Made by a program: the position numbers and the translations under genes
Shown here: in pieces, positions 1 through 9,708 of the stretch
Layout: each line of letters begins with the position of its first letter
How positions within the stretch are numbered: the first letter of the stretch is position 1
The notes under the pieces: model-generated
The model's input: only the letters and a program-made list of their open reading frames with translations
What the model was told of the DNA's origin: nothing
Databases searched by the model: none
Source: Streptomyces sp. DG2A-72
Lineage (GTDB): Bacteria; Actinomycetota; Actinomycetes; Streptomycetales; Streptomycetaceae
DNA: 64,000 nucleotides
Assembly: GCF_030499575.1 (NCBI RefSeq)
Contig: NZ_JASTLC010000001.1
Coordinates: 248,001-312,000 of the forward strand
Reading direction: 5' to 3'

Positions 1-217
1 CCCCGCTGAGCTGCCGCAGCACGTCGAGACCGCTGCCGTCCGGCAGGAAGATGTCGAGCAGCAGCAGATCCGGATGGAGCGTGCGCACCGCCTCCAGCGC
101 CTCGGCCACCGTGGCCGCCCGGCCGACCACCTCGTAGCCCTCGACGCGGGACACGTAGTCGCAGTGGATGTGGCTCACCCGGAAGTCGTCGTCCACCACC
201 AGGGTCCGGATCACCAT
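1..217 (-). CDS. Response regulator, CitB/DcuR type (N-terminal part, runs off the window)
   Basis: The first 72 residues of a CheY-like receiver domain are visible. An acidic pocket (VVDDDF, D9-D11) and the phospho-acceptor D55 in LLLLDIFLPDGSGLD are present; the output domain lies outside the window. The ATG overlaps the end of the kinase gene by 7 bases (ATGGTGA), so the two are co-transcribed and translationally coupled, kinase first. The kinase is of the DcuS/CitA class, whose partners usually carry a C-terminal HTH, so this is expected to be the DNA-binding regulator, possibly of the divergent ABC transporter operon. The receiver call is firm; the target is inference. Confidence 0.9.
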   Translation of the reverse strand, partial: MVIRTLVVDDDFRVSHIHCDYVSRVEGYEVVGRAATVAEALEAVRTLHPDLLLLDIFLPDGSGLDVLRQLSG

Positions 218-1980
218 CGATCGCCTCCCTCGGCACCGGCCGACAGCGGCGGAGCCGTCGTGAACAGTGCGCCCTGTGGCACGGGAGCCGTGTCGGGCAA
301 CGGGAGCGTCACGGTGAAGACCGCGCCCGCCCCCTCGCTGACCGTGATGGTGCCACCGTGCCGCTGCACCAGCCGGTGGACGAGGGCCAGCCCGAGGCCG
401 CGCCGGGCGGTGCCTCGGTCCGGCCGGGTCGACCAGCCGTCCTCGAAGATCGCCTCGTCGGCCCCCGGCGGGATTCCCGGACCGGTGTCCGCCACCCGCA
501 CCATCACCTCGTCGATGCCCTCGACCAGGGCAAGCCGCACCTCGCGGCCTCCCGCCGGGGGTGGCCCGACGGCAGTCGCGTCGATGGCGTTGTCCAGCAG
601 GTTGCCGACGATGGTCAGCAGCCGCCGCAGATGCGGCGGGTCCTGGCCGAGTGCGGAATCGTCGCTGAGCACGATCCGCACCCCGCGCTCGGCGGCCACC
701 GTGGTCTTGGCCACGATCAGCCCGACGAACAGCGGGTTGCCGATCCGCCGGCGTACGGACTCGGTCAGCGCCTGCTCGGCGCCGGCCGACTCGACGGCGA
801 ACTCGTAGGCGGCGTCGTGGTCGCCGATGTCCAGTAGTCCGGCCACGGTGTGCATGCGGTTGGTGAACTCGTGCTGCTGGGCCCGGAGCGCGTTGGTCAG
901 CCCGCGCACCGAGTCCAGTTCGCGCAGCAGCCCGATCAGCTCGGTGCGGTCGCGGACGGTGACCACCGCGCCCAGTTCACGGCCGCCCAGCGCCACCGGC
1001 ATCCGGTTGACGACCAGGCAGTGGTCGTCGGTCAGCACGCTGACGTCGGTGCCGGTGAGGGTGCCGTCCAGGGCGCGGCGCAGCCGTCCGTCAGGCAGTA
1101 CCTCCTCCAGCCTGCTGCCGATCGCCGTGCCGAGAGCGAGCAGGTGCCGGGCCTCGTCGTTGACCACGGTGATCCTGCCGTCGGGGTCGAAGGCGATGAC
1201 GCCTTCGCGGATGCCGTGGAGCATCGCCTCGCGGTCCTGGAGCAGCCCGGCGATCTCCTCCAGTTCCAGGCCGAAGGTCGACCGCTTCAGCCGTCTGGCC
1301 AGTAGGAAGGCGGCCGCTGAGCCGAGTGCGGTGGCGATCGCGGCGTAGAGACCGAAGGTGGGCAGCTCCCGCCACAGCTCCCCGAGCACATCGTGCTCGG
1401 GGATGCCCGCCGATACCTCGCCGACCAGCGCACCTGTGGGCCCGTACAACGGGGCCTGGCCATTGGCGGACTGCCCGGTCACGCCGTGATCGACGCCGAC
1501 GTGGGTGCGGCCGTCCCGCGCCGCGAGCGGGTCGCTGACCGGTTTGCCGATCAGCGACGGGATGGGGTGCGAGTGACGGATGCCCCGCACATCGGTGACG
1601 ACCACGTACGACGCCCCGGACGCCTTCCGGATCCGTTCGGCGACGGCCTGCACCACGTCGCCGCCACCGCCGTACTCCATGGCCTGCTGGATCTGCGGCT
1701 CGGCGGCCGTGGTCTGCGCGATGGCCAGCGCCCGTTCCTCGTAGGCGCGGTCGAGCTCGGCCCGCTGCGCGAGGGCGAACAGCACGAAGCCGATGACGCC
1801 GGTGAGCGCGAGGATGAACAGCTGATTGGCCAGGATCCGCGCGGAGAGCCTCCCGTTCCCGCCGCGGCCGATCCGGATACGCATGGGTTTCACAGGCGCC
1901 GTCGCCCCTGTCGTACGTCGTGCCGGGCGCGGCCCCTGCGCCGCACCCGTGGTGGCGTGATTGTGCCTGTCGGCGGACAT
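211..1980 (-). CDS. Sensor histidine kinase, DcuS/CitA-like
   Basis: This is a 589-residue membrane kinase. A transmembrane helix at about 49-71 is followed by an extracellular sensor of single-Cache type, a second helix at about 205-225, a PAS domain, a SpoOB-type phospho-acceptor region with H370 in QQHEFTNRMHT, and an HATPase domain (N box GNLLDNAIDA, G1 DTGPGIP, G2 RRGLGLALV). DcuS/CitA kinases sense di- or tricarboxylates directly in the extracellular domain. I chose the ATG at 1980; a start at 1884 would remove 32 basic residues before the first helix and is also possible. It is coupled to the response regulator and divergent from the ABC operon, so that operon is its likely target. Confidence 0.88.
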   Translation of the reverse strand: MSADRHNHATTGAAQGPRPARRTTGATAPVKPMRIRIGRGGNGRLSARILANQLFILALTGVIGFVLFALAQRAELDRAYEERALAIAQTTAAEPQIQQAMEYGGGGDVVQAVAERIRKASGASYVVVTDVRGIRHSHPIPSLIGKPVSDPLAARDGRTHVGVDHGVTGQSANGQAPLYGPTGALVGEVSAGIPEHDVLGELWRELPTFGLYAAIATALGSAAAFLLARRLKRSTFGLELEEIAGLLQDREAMLHGIREGVIAFDPDGRITVVNDEARHLLALGTAIGSRLEEVLPDGRLRRALDGTLTGTDVSVLTDDHCLVVNRMPVALGGRELGAVVTVRDRTELIGLLRELDSVRGLTNALRAQQHEFTNRMHTVAGLLDIGDHDAAYEFAVESAGAEQALTESVRRRIGNPLFVGLIVAKTTVAAERGVRIVLSDDSALGQDPPHLRRLLTIVGNLLDNAIDATAVGPPPAGGREVRLALVEGIDEVMVRVADTGPGIPPGADEAIFEDGWSTRPDRGTARRGLGLALVHRLVQRHGGTITVSEGAGAVFTVTLPLPDTAPVPQGALFTTAPPLSAGAEGGDRW

Positions 1981-2154
1981 GCTGCCCACCCCCGGCCGAC
2001 TGAGCAGAACGCACAAAACAAATTTCAACGTGGGAAACCCGCGCAACGTACGGAAGTCTCGCCCCGCCCCGGACCGCGCCCTACCTTCTCGTCACCCGCC
2101 GGAAACACCGGCGCAACGCACTTTTCCGACACCTTCCGAAGGCGGTGCGATGCA

Positions 2155-2994
2155 GTGACCCAATCAGCGACCGGCTCGGCCCCGGCGATCGAGCTGCGCC
2201 AGGCGACCAAGCGTTTCCGCACCCCGTCAGGCGGTGTCTACACCGCCCTGCGCGTCCTCGACATGACCGTGGCCCCCGGCGAGTTCTGCGCGGTGGTCGG
2301 ACCGACCGGGTGCGGCAAGTCCACCACGCTCTCGCTGATCTCCGGCCTGGAGCCGGCGAGCGCGGGCCAGACCCTGATCCACGGCGAAGCAGTCAACGGA
2401 ATCGACCCCCGGGTGGGCTTCATGTTCCAGACCGACGCGGTCTTCCCCTGGAAGTCGGTGCTGGACAACGTGGCCGCCGGACCGCAGTTCCGCGGCACGT
2501 CGAAGAAGGAGGCCGTCGCCAAGGCGCGTGACTGGCTGCGCCGGGTAGGCCTGTCCGGCTTCGAGGACCGGCTGCCGCACCAGCTGTCCGGCGGTATGCG
2601 CAAGCGGGTGGCGCTGGCCCAGACGCTGATCAACGAGCCCGAGATCCTGCTGATGGACGAGCCCTTCTCCGCGCTGGACGTCCAGACCCGGCAGATCGTC
2701 CAGGACGAGCTGCTGTCCCTGTGGGAGCTGACCCGCCCGGCCGTCGTCTTCGTCACCCACGACCTGGAGGAGGCCATCGCGCTCGCCGACAAGGTGGTCG
2801 TCCTCACCGTCGGCCCCGGCACGGTCAAGGACACCTTCCCCATCGACCTGCCCCGCCCCCGCCAGGTCCAGGAGATCCGCTTCGACCCGCACTTCATCGA
2901 GATCTACGAACAGATCTGGGAGACCCTCCGCGACGAGGTCACCCTCGCCTACGCCCGCACGGCCGGCGCCACCGCCACCCCCGCCTCGGTCTAG
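2155..2994 (+). CDS. ABC transporter ATP-binding protein, SsuB/TauB (nitrate/sulfonate/taurine) type
   Basis: The 279-residue ATPase energises import with the permease and binding protein that follow. Walker A GPTGCGKS (49-56), Q loop FMFQTD, signature LSGGMRKR (from 144), Walker B ILLMDEP (from 164) and H-loop H202 in VTHDLEEA are all intact. The GTG at 2155 was chosen because similarity to the family starts just after it (IELRQATKRF) and a purine-rich GAAGGCGG lies upstream; the frame stays open far upstream but that part is antisense to the kinase gene. The permease gene starts 10 bases after its stop. The substrate cannot be read from the sequence; this subfamily imports aliphatic sulfonates, taurine, nitrate, thiamine precursors or aromatic acids. 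Confidence 0.93.
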   Translation: MTQSATGSAPAIELRQATKRFRTPSGGVYTALRVLDMTVAPGEFCAVVGPTGCGKSTTLSLISGLEPASAGQTLIHGEAVNGIDPRVGFMFQTDAVFPWKSVLDNVAAGPQFRGTSKKEAVAKARDWLRRVGLSGFEDRLPHQLSGGMRKRVALAQTLINEPEILLMDEPFSALDVQTRQIVQDELLSLWELTRPAVVFVTHDLEEAIALADKVVVLTVGPGTVKDTFPIDLPRPRQVQEIRFDPHFIEIYEQIWETLRDEVTLAYARTAGATATPASV

Positions 2995-3004
2995 GAGACC
3001 CACG

Positions 3005-3889
3005 ATGACCGAACTGATCTCCGGCCCCGCGACGACATCCTCCTCAACCGACCCCGACGTGGCCACGCTCATCCGCAGCGCCAAAGCCCGCACGCGCCGC
3101 CGCCGGTTTCTCATCCTCCTCGCCCAGATCGCGCTGGTCGTGGTCGTCCTCGGCGGCTGGCAACTCGGCGCCTCCAGCGGCTCGCTCGACAAGTTCACCT
3201 ACGGCTCGCCCGACGGGGTCGTGCAGCAGCTGAAGACCTGGTTCACCGACGGCACCTCGCTCGGCTCCATCTGGCACAACATCGGCGTCACGATGCAGGA
3301 GACCATCCTCGGCTTCCTCATCGGCGTGGGCAGCGGAGTCGTGCTGGGCATCGCGCTGGGCCGGATCCGGGTACTGGCGGACGTGATGGCCCCGTTCATC
3401 AAGGCGGCCAACTCCATCCCGCGCATCGTGCTCGGGTCGATGTTCATCATCTGGTTCGGCCTCGGCCCCTCCGGCAAGGTCGCGCTCGCCGTGGTGCTGG
3501 TGTTCTTCTCGGTCTTCTTCAACGCCTTCCAGGGCACCCGCGAGGTGGACCGCAACCTGATCGCCAACGCGCGCATCCTGGGCGCCTCCGAATGGCGGGT
3601 GACCTCCCAGGTCGTCCTGCCCTCGGCGATGACCTGGATCGTCGCCTCGCTCCACTCCGCCTTCGGCTTCGCGCTCATCGGCGCCATCGTCGGCGAGATG
3701 CTCGGCGCCCAGGCCGGCCTCGGCCAGCTGATCGCCCAGGCCCAGGGCAACTTCAACGCCGACGGCGTCTACGCCGGAACCCTGATCATCGCCGTGCTCG
3801 CCCTGATCGCCGAGTACGTGGTGACCCGCTTCGAGAAGCGCGTACTGCGCTGGCGGCCCACCCAACTGTCCGCCGACGGCGGCCTGTAA
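3005..3889 (+). CDS. ABC transporter permease, SsuC/TauC type
   Basis: The 294-residue inner-membrane permease has about six hydrophobic segments, starting with FLILLAQIALVVVVLGGWQL (about 36-55). The EAA-type cytoplasmic loop that docks to the ATPase is seen as NARILGASEWRVTSQVVLP near residue 190. AGGAG lies 7 bases before the ATG and the ATPase gene ends 10 bases upstream, so both are one transcription unit. Length and topology match BPD_transp_1 permeases of the sulfonate/taurine/nitrate class. The gene looks intact. Confidence 0.92.
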   Translation: MTELISGPATTSSSTDPDVATLIRSAKARTRRRRFLILLAQIALVVVVLGGWQLGASSGSLDKFTYGSPDGVVQQLKTWFTDGTSLGSIWHNIGVTMQETILGFLIGVGSGVVLGIALGRIRVLADVMAPFIKAANSIPRIVLGSMFIIWFGLGPSGKVALAVVLVFFSVFFNAFQGTREVDRNLIANARILGASEWRVTSQVVLPSAMTWIVASLHSAFGFALIGAIVGEMLGAQAGLGQLIAQAQGNFNADGVYAGTLIIAVLALIAEYVVTRFEKRVLRWRPTQLSADGGL

Positions 3890-3944
3890 TCCCCTCCCGC
3901 GCCCCAAACGCCTCCCCGTCCCGCACCCGTAAAGGAGACCAGCG

Positions 3945-5000
3945 ATGAAGCTGGCCAAGAAGACCCTGCTGCCCATCGCCGCCTGCGCGGCCCTCGCCCT
4001 CACCCTCTCCGCCTGCGGCGGCTCAGGCGGCTCCAGCACCCAGTCCGCCGCCAAGAACTCCAGCGCAGCGCCCACCGTCAGAATCATGGTCGGCGGCCTG
4101 GACAAGCAGATCTACCTGCCGGTGATGCTCGCCCAGCAGCTCGGCTACTACAAGGCCCAGGGCCTCGACGTGAAGCTCTCCGACGAACCCGCCGGAGTCG
4201 AGGCCGAGACCGCCATGATCTCCGGCCAGGTCGACGCGGTCGTCGGCTTCTACGACCACAACATCGACCTGCAGTCCAAGGGCAAGTCCACCGAGTCCGT
4301 GGTCCAGTTGCTCCAGGCCCCCGGCGAGGTCGAGATGGTCCGCAGCGACGAAGCCGGCAGCATCAAGGGCCCGGCCGACTTCGCCGGCAAGCACCTCGGC
4401 GTGACCGGGCTCGGCTCCTCCACCAACTTCCTCACCGAGTACCTGGAGGCCAAGAACGGCGTCAAGGCGGGCAAGGCCACCTCGGTCGCCGTCGGCGCGG
4501 GCTCCACGTTCGTCGCGGCGATGAAGAACAAGCAGATCGACGCCGGCATGACCACCGAACCCACCGTCTCCATGCTGGAGCAGCAGAAGCTGGGCAAGCC
4601 GCTGATCGACATGCGCACCGTGGCCGGCGCCAAGGCGGCGCTGGGCGGCACCTACCCCGCGTCCGCCCTCTACATGAACACGGCGTACGTCCAGAAGAAC
4701 CCGGCCACCGTGCAGAAACTGGTCAACGCCTACGTCGAGACGCTCAAGTGGATCCAGACCCACACCGCCGCCCAGATCGCCGACAAGATGCCGGCCGACT
4801 ACTACTCGGGCGTCGGCAAGGCCGTCTACACCAAGGCGCTGCAGAACGAAAAGGGCATGTACTCCCCCACCGGCCTGATGCCCGCCGACGGCCCCCGGAC
4901 CGTCCTGAAGGTCCTCTCCACCTTCGACCCCACGGTCAAGGGCCACACCATCGACCTGGCCAAGACCTACACCAACGACTTCGTCAACAAGGCCAAGTAA
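3945..5000 (+). CDS. ABC transporter substrate-binding lipoprotein, NMT1/SsuA type
   Basis: This 351-residue lipoprotein has a signal peptide ending in the lipobox LSAC (lipidated Cys C24) and a Gly/Ser-rich tether. The mature part follows the NMT1/SsuA pattern (VGGLDKQIYLPVMLAQQLGYY, SDEPAGVEAETAMISGQVD, FAGKHLGVTGLGSSTNFLT). It should capture the substrate outside the membrane and deliver it to the permease. A strong AAAGGAG lies 7 bases before the ATG. It is the last gene of the three-gene operon and is followed by a terminator hairpin. Related proteins bind sulfonates, nitrate, thiamine precursors or aromatic acids; the linked dicarboxylate-type kinase hints at an organic acid, which is inference. 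Confidence 0.92.
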   Translation: MKLAKKTLLPIAACAALALTLSACGGSGGSSTQSAAKNSSAAPTVRIMVGGLDKQIYLPVMLAQQLGYYKAQGLDVKLSDEPAGVEAETAMISGQVDAVVGFYDHNIDLQSKGKSTESVVQLLQAPGEVEMVRSDEAGSIKGPADFAGKHLGVTGLGSSTNFLTEYLEAKNGVKAGKATSVAVGAGSTFVAAMKNKQIDAGMTTEPTVSMLEQQKLGKPLIDMRTVAGAKAALGGTYPASALYMNTAYVQKNPATVQKLVNAYVETLKWIQTHTAAQIADKMPADYYSGVGKAVYTKALQNEKGMYSPTGLMPADGPRTVLKVLSTFDPTVKGHTIDLAKTYTNDFVNKAK

Positions 5001-5024
5001 CAGCCCCACGGACTCCCGTCCGTC

Positions 5025-5058
5025 CCCCGGGCGCGCCTCCCGCCGCGCCCGGGGTTTT
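5025..5058 (+). terminator. Rho-independent terminator of the ABC operon
   Basis: A perfect 11-bp GC stem (CCCCGGGCGCG with CGCGCCCGGGG), an 8-base loop and a TTTT tail lie 24 bases after the binding-protein stop codon. Confidence 0.9.
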
Positions 5059-5814
5059 GCCGCGCGACCGCGGCGCCGGGGTTGCTGTCTGTTCGGCCGC
5101 CGGCTCCGGTAGCCCAGCAGCATTCCGGCGAAGGGCCGGGGCGGGCGAGGGAGGGTCGCCGAGCCGAACGAGCATCTGAGGCGCCCCCAGCGGTTGCCTG
5201 TGAACGCGCGGAACGAAGTGCTCACACTTGTTCGACAACGTGCCCGTATCAGCTGCGAGTCGTGATGCCCGCAAGCACGCAGCCGGTCGGTGCAGACCGG
5301 GGCGGCGCCGCTGCACCCAGGAGCAGGCGGACGGTTTCGGGTTCCCAGTCCAGGCGACTGTCCGTGCCGGGTGCCAGAAGCGGGCGATGCGGCTGCTCCC
5401 GGTCGACTTGGCCGTCCTCGTTGGCGCGCAGAGTCGCGACCGGGCCTTCACCGCCTTTCCGCGCGAGCGGATCCATGACGCACCGGTTCGTGGTGTAGAC
5501 GGTGTAGTCCCCGTGCAGCGTCGACCGCTTCCAGCCCCGCCTCCGCCCAGCGACGGGACCCCATCCTGATGTGGGCAATTGGGGAGCACCTGGTAGAACT
5601 CACTTGTAAATGACGAGAGTTGAGCCCTGCACGTGGCGCGAGGTGCAAAGCATCCCGACGGGGCCTTTGCGGAGTTCCTCATGATTGATCCACTTCTTCT
5701 CTCACGTCTTGGAAAAATCTTGAAGTGGCCGGTGGAACCCACTTTGCCTCGCCATCGTCGGCGAAACGCAAGCAAGATGGCGCAAAGCCCCCAATCGGAA
5801 CCCCGCGGGTAAGA
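5059..5814. other. Region without a recognisable gene
   Basis: About 750 bases lie between the ABC operon terminator and a transposase remnant. A minus-strand frame at 5249-5578 (109 codons) is open but matches nothing I recognise. The 5580-5760 part is less GC-rich than the neighbours. It is probably decayed mobile-element flank. Confidence 0.5.
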
Positions 5815-6332
5815 GCACCGCCAGAACGTGGGGCCGGGTCGGCCGGACGCCGGTGGTGCGGGTGCGCGGTCGGGGCTCCGGCCGGGTGTCGATGGCCGGG
5901 ATGGTCTGCTACAAACCCGGCCAGCGTTCCAGGGTGATCTACGCCGTGCGCGAGTACCACGGCCGCAAGAACGAGCCGAAGGGCTTCGGCTGGAAGGATC
6001 TGCGCAACCTGCTGGTACGCGCCCGCATCCAGCTCGGCGGGCCGATCGTGCTGGTGTGGGACAACGTACGCCTGCACCTGACTGCCGGCATGCGGGAGTT
6101 CATCGCCGCGAACGCACATTGGCTCACCGTCTTCCAGCCGCCCGCCTACGCGCCGGACATCAACCCGAAGGAGGGCATCTGGTCACTGGTCAAGCGTGAG
6201 ATCGGCAACCTCGCCGCCGCTGACCTCGCCCGGATCACCAGGGCAGTCAAGCGCTGGCTCAAGCAGATCCAGTACCGCCCCGATCTGGTAGACGCCTGCC
6301 TCGCCGCCACCGGACTGATCGCGGACTGCTGA
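5815..6332 (+). pseudogene. IS630-family transposase, 3' fragment
   Basis: The reading frame from about 5815 gives the C-terminal half of an IS630/Tc1-type DDE transposase: ARTWGRVGRTPVVRVRG, then GMVCYKPGQRSRVIY, the second catalytic Asp in VLVWDNVRLH, and the last acidic position in YAPDINPKEGIWSLVK. The first half, including the helix-turn-helix and first Asp, is missing; upstream sequence is unrelated. No ATG opens the frame at a sensible place (GTG 5853 and ATG 5892 are internal). I see no terminal inverted repeats. It is an inactive remnant marking an old insertion. Confidence 0.8.
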
Positions 6333-6410
6333 CGCAGTGGGTCACCCGGGCGCTCCCAGGCAGGAGTATTTCGATGGCAGGCCACGGCCCCTAACTGACA
6401 GGCTGTGGCC

Positions 6411-7253
6411 ATGAGTCCCGAGTCCAACGGCGTGTCCGGCATTTCTTGGCTGGGCAACCCGATCGACCCGCGTGCGCTGTTCGGTCCGGAGCTCGGGTCG
6501 CTGCTCGATACCCTGCGTGGTCTGTCACCCTCCGACTGGAGCAGGACGGCAGCCGGGCGCTGGACGGTGCACGACGTTGCCGCCCATCTCCTCGGTGACT
6601 ACTACGGCCGCCTCGGCCACGGCTACCGGAACGGCTTCGCCGATGGCGAGACGCTCGAGGCGTTCATCCACCGCACGAATCAGGAATGGGTCGAGCTGCA
6701 CGCCGATGACAGCCCTGCTTCGCTCATCGACGCCCTGACAGCGGCAGGCACCCAGCTGGCCCAGCGATTCGCCACAGTCAGCCTTGACGCGGCCGCCCTG
6801 GGCGTGTCGTGGGCAGGCGTCGACCCCGCGCCGACGTGGCTGGACATCGCCCGGGAGTTCACCGAGCACTGGACTCACCGGCAGCAGATCCGCCACGCCG
6901 TCGGCCTCAGCACCGACCCGGAGCCGCGTGCCCTGGCCATGGTCCTCGATACCTTCATGAGGGCCCTGCCCCACACGCTCCGACGCACGTCAGCACCAAT
7001 CGGGGCGCAGGTCCAGGTGGTCGCCGAGGGCCCCGCCGGGGGCAGTTGGACGGCGACTGCCACTGCGGACCGATGGTCGTTGGCCGAAGCGCCGAGCGGC
7101 CGACCAACCGCAGCCGTACTGCTGGATCCAGAGATCCTCTGGCGATTGGCTACGCGGAACATCGATCCTGCGGATGCCCTTTCCCGCGCCCATGTGCACG
7201 GAGATCGTCGGCTCGCCGAAGCCGCGTGCCAGATCGTGTCCATCATCTACTGA
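6411..7253 (+). CDS. TIGR03083/maleylpyruvate isomerase-family (DinB-like) protein
   Basis: The 280-residue protein opens with the four-helix mycothiol-dependent/DinB-like fold; WTVHDVAAHLLGDYYGRLGH holds the first metal-ligand His, and FTEHWTHRQQIRHAVG holds two further histidines of the metal site. The C-terminal half resembles the SCP2-like domain often attached to these proteins. Members are mycothiol-dependent isomerases or of unknown function. GTG 6405 is also in frame but ATG 6411 is the likelier start. The gene stands alone between transposase remnants and appears intact. Confidence 0.72.
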   Translation: MSPESNGVSGISWLGNPIDPRALFGPELGSLLDTLRGLSPSDWSRTAAGRWTVHDVAAHLLGDYYGRLGHGYRNGFADGETLEAFIHRTNQEWVELHADDSPASLIDALTAAGTQLAQRFATVSLDAAALGVSWAGVDPAPTWLDIAREFTEHWTHRQQIRHAVGLSTDPEPRALAMVLDTFMRALPHTLRRTSAPIGAQVQVVAEGPAGGSWTATATADRWSLAEAPSGRPTAAVLLDPEILWRLATRNIDPADALSRAHVHGDRRLAEAACQIVSIIY

Positions 7254-7397
7254 CCCGACTCTGGCCTCACCGGCCTCCACCGTGCCTGACACCAACAGCG
7301 CCAGCGATGGGCACCGACATCACGCATTCAACTTCAGAAGCCTACGCAAGCGAGCCCAAGCCGCCCAAGAACTCAGCGCAGGCAGTCGTACCAGCGG

Positions 7398-8170
7398 ATG
7401 GGCCGCTTCCCGAGGGCGGATGAGTATCCGGAGACGGTGGTGGACTTCGTGCGGCGGGCGGTGGAGCTGCCGGAGGGCACCGAGCCGCTGTTCGCGCCGC
7501 CCGGACCGCGGAGCGGCAGCGCGCGGAGGTGCGTCGGTGCGTGGCGCGGTCTATGACCAGGCGAGGGCGCGGTGGATCGCGGCGGAGGCGGTCCGCGGCG
7601 GGGCGGCGGCGAAGAACCGACCGGCGGACTTGATCAACGTCGCGCTGGAGAAGGTGGTGGAGGCGGGGCTGGAGCTGCCGGCGTTCTCCACCTTCGACAC
7701 CATGGCCGCCAAGATCCGCACCGAAGTGAACACTTCGGTCTGCGCGGGCATCCACGACCGGATGAGCGCGGCCGAGCGGGCGGGGCTGCTGGAGGTGCGG
7801 GATACCGATGGCACGACGCTGTTCAACCGGTTGAAGAAGCCGACGCAGGGACCGAGCTGATCGCACTTCAAGAATCTGACGCGGCGCCTGGAGTGGGTGG
7901 ACCAGCTCGGCGACGCCGGGTGGATGGAGGGTGTGGCGTCGGGGAAGATCACCGACTTCGCCGGGGAGGCTGATGCGGCCGACGCGGCGGTGCTGCGGGA
8001 TTACACGCTGGTCAAGCGGGTCGCGCTGATCGCGTGTCTGGTGCACAAGGCGCGGATGCGGGTGCGGGATGACCTGGCGACGATGTTCTGCAAGCCGATG
8101 GCGCTGAAGATCAAGCGGGCGAAGGCTGAGCTGGAGGAGATCCGGCTGGCTGAGGACACAAGCCGCAGTG
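7398..8170 (+). pseudogene. Tn3-family transposase (DUF4158 N-terminal region), degraded
   Basis: The pieces give the N-terminal region of a Tn3-family TnpA: MGRFPRADEYPETVVDFVRR in one frame, then ARARWIAAEAVRGG through FSTFDTMAAKIRTEV, then FKNLTRRLEWVDQLGDAGWM and MALKIKRAKAELEEIRLAE. At least one frameshift falls near 7510-7560. An in-frame TGA at 7858-7860 interrupts otherwise continuous homology (GPS-stop-SHFKNL), where TGG (Trp) would be expected. The homology stops at about 8170, after which the sequence is unrelated; the DDE catalytic part is absent. Other pieces of the same family lie at 9606-9708 and 10412-10534. Confidence 0.75.
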
Positions 8171-8442
8171 TCCCCCCGGCGGCCCGGGCCCGACGTACAC
8201 ACGTCATCCGTACGGCGGACCTGCCCCGACGCCACACGGCCGCTGGACCGGGCATGACCCACCTCGCCTACGAGCACGACTGATCGCCGCAGGTGGACCG
8301 CCGGGCGGGCAGGTGTTTCACGAGCGACCACCCATGAAACAAGCTGCCCTCCCAGAGGATGTCCAGCGGTGCTGACTTCGCGGCGAGGCTGGGGCTGTCC
8401 TTCCAGAATCGGACAGCCCCAGCAGGATGTGCCGGCCGCAGT

Positions 8443-9424
8443 TCACTGCGTCGTGACGTCGAGCACGAGCTTGCCGGTGGTCATGCCCGATTCGATGCGG
8501 TGGTGGGCCTCGACGGCTTGCTCCAGTGGCAGGGCCTCGACCTCCCGCAGGTCCCCTGCGGCTGCGGCCGCCACCGCCCGGCGCAGGGCCTGACCGGTCT
8601 CCTTGGGGAATGCGGCGGAGAAGGCGGCCAGGTTGATTCCGGAGACGGTCTTGTTGGTGAACCACAGTTCGTCGGCCGGAATGCTGACGTCGTCAGCACC
8701 GGAGGCGTTGCCCATCACCACCAGCCGTCCCATCGGAGCGAGCCGGTCAAGGCTGGTGCGGCGGGTCGGGCCGCCGACCATGTCGACCACGATGTCGAAC
8801 TCGCCGGCGTCGGCGATCTGGTCGCGCAGGATCACATCGTCGTAGCCGAAGCGTCGGGCGGTCTCGATCTTGGCTTCGCTGCCGACCGTGCCGACCACGC
8901 GACCCGCGCCCAGCAGGCGGGCGGCCTGGCCGAGCTGGCTGCCCACGCCGCCGGCTGCCGCATGGACCAGGACGCTCTCCCCGGGCTCGATGCGCGCCAC
9001 CTGATCCAGTACGAGGAACGCGGTGGTGCTGTTGGACGGGCAGTGCCGCGGCGACGCGCATCCCGATACCGTGGCCGTCCAGCGGCGCGACCAGGTCCGC
9101 GGAGGTGACCACCACCTCGGCGTAGCCGCCGCTGTCGACGATCGTGAGCGCGGCCACCGGCTGCCCGACGGCCAGGTTCTCGACGCCCTCGCCCACCGCG
9201 CGGATCCGGCCCGCCACCTCTATGCCGGGCACGAAGGGCAGCGGCACGCCGACCACGCCGCGCCGGTAGAGGACCTCGGCGAAGTTGGCGCCCGCGTAGG
9301 CCACGTCGATGGCGACCTGGCCCAACCCAGGTTCGGGAACCGCCACGGTGGCGACGCGGAGCACCTCGGCTTCGCCGAACTCGGGGATGGTCACTGCCTT
9401 CATCTGCGTATAGCTGCTGTTCAT
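8443..9424 (-). pseudogene. NADPH:quinone oxidoreductase / zinc-less MDR alcohol dehydrogenase, single-base frameshift
   Basis: Reading from 9424, the N-terminal GroES-like half is normal (MKAVTIPEFGEAEVLRV, PFVPGIEVAGRIRAVGEGVE). The frame breaks at a GGG run at 9038-9040. In the other frame the protein continues to 8443 with the NADPH fold (GESVLVHAAAGGVGSQLGQ) and the usual C-terminus (HHRIESGMTTGKLVLDV). Removing one base would restore an intact protein of about 326 residues. The gene is therefore a very recent pseudogene or carries a sequencing error in a homopolymer. AGGAT lies before the ATG at 9424. Confidence 0.85.
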
Positions 9425-9605
9425 GGCTCAAATCCTGTGGGACGCGGCGGCATCCTGGGCAGTGTCCGTTTATCCGGGAAGTGGCACCACCAGGCTGGGC
9501 TACCGCATCAGGGTCTCCACGCGCTGCTGGGTGTCGGTACCGGGACACGGGTTGTGCAGGACCAGGTGGTGCCCGAGGTGCTCGGCCAGCGGCAGCACAT
9601 CAGGC

Positions 9606-9708
9606 AGAAGCCGAGCCTCGTCGCCCCGGTCTTGTTGGCCACGAGCTTCCAGTCGCGCTCCACCAGCGTCCAGCTCGCCAGCAGCTCTTCCGGCGACCAC
9701 TCCTGTCG
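9606..9708 (-). pseudogene. Tn3-family transposase N-terminal fragment (DUF4158)
   Basis: The minus strand encodes QEWSPEELLASWTLVERDW and KLVANKTGATRLGF, the first conserved block of DUF4158-type Tn3 transposases, normally just upstream of the block found on the opposite strand at 7398. After GF the homology ends abruptly. It suggests that one transposase was split and inverted by rearrangement. Confidence 0.65.

Noticed and set aside
1393..2154. Upstream extension of the ABC ATPase frame to a 533-codon frame
   Set aside because: The first 254 codons are antisense to the kinase gene and the intergenic gap; family homology starts after GTG 2155.
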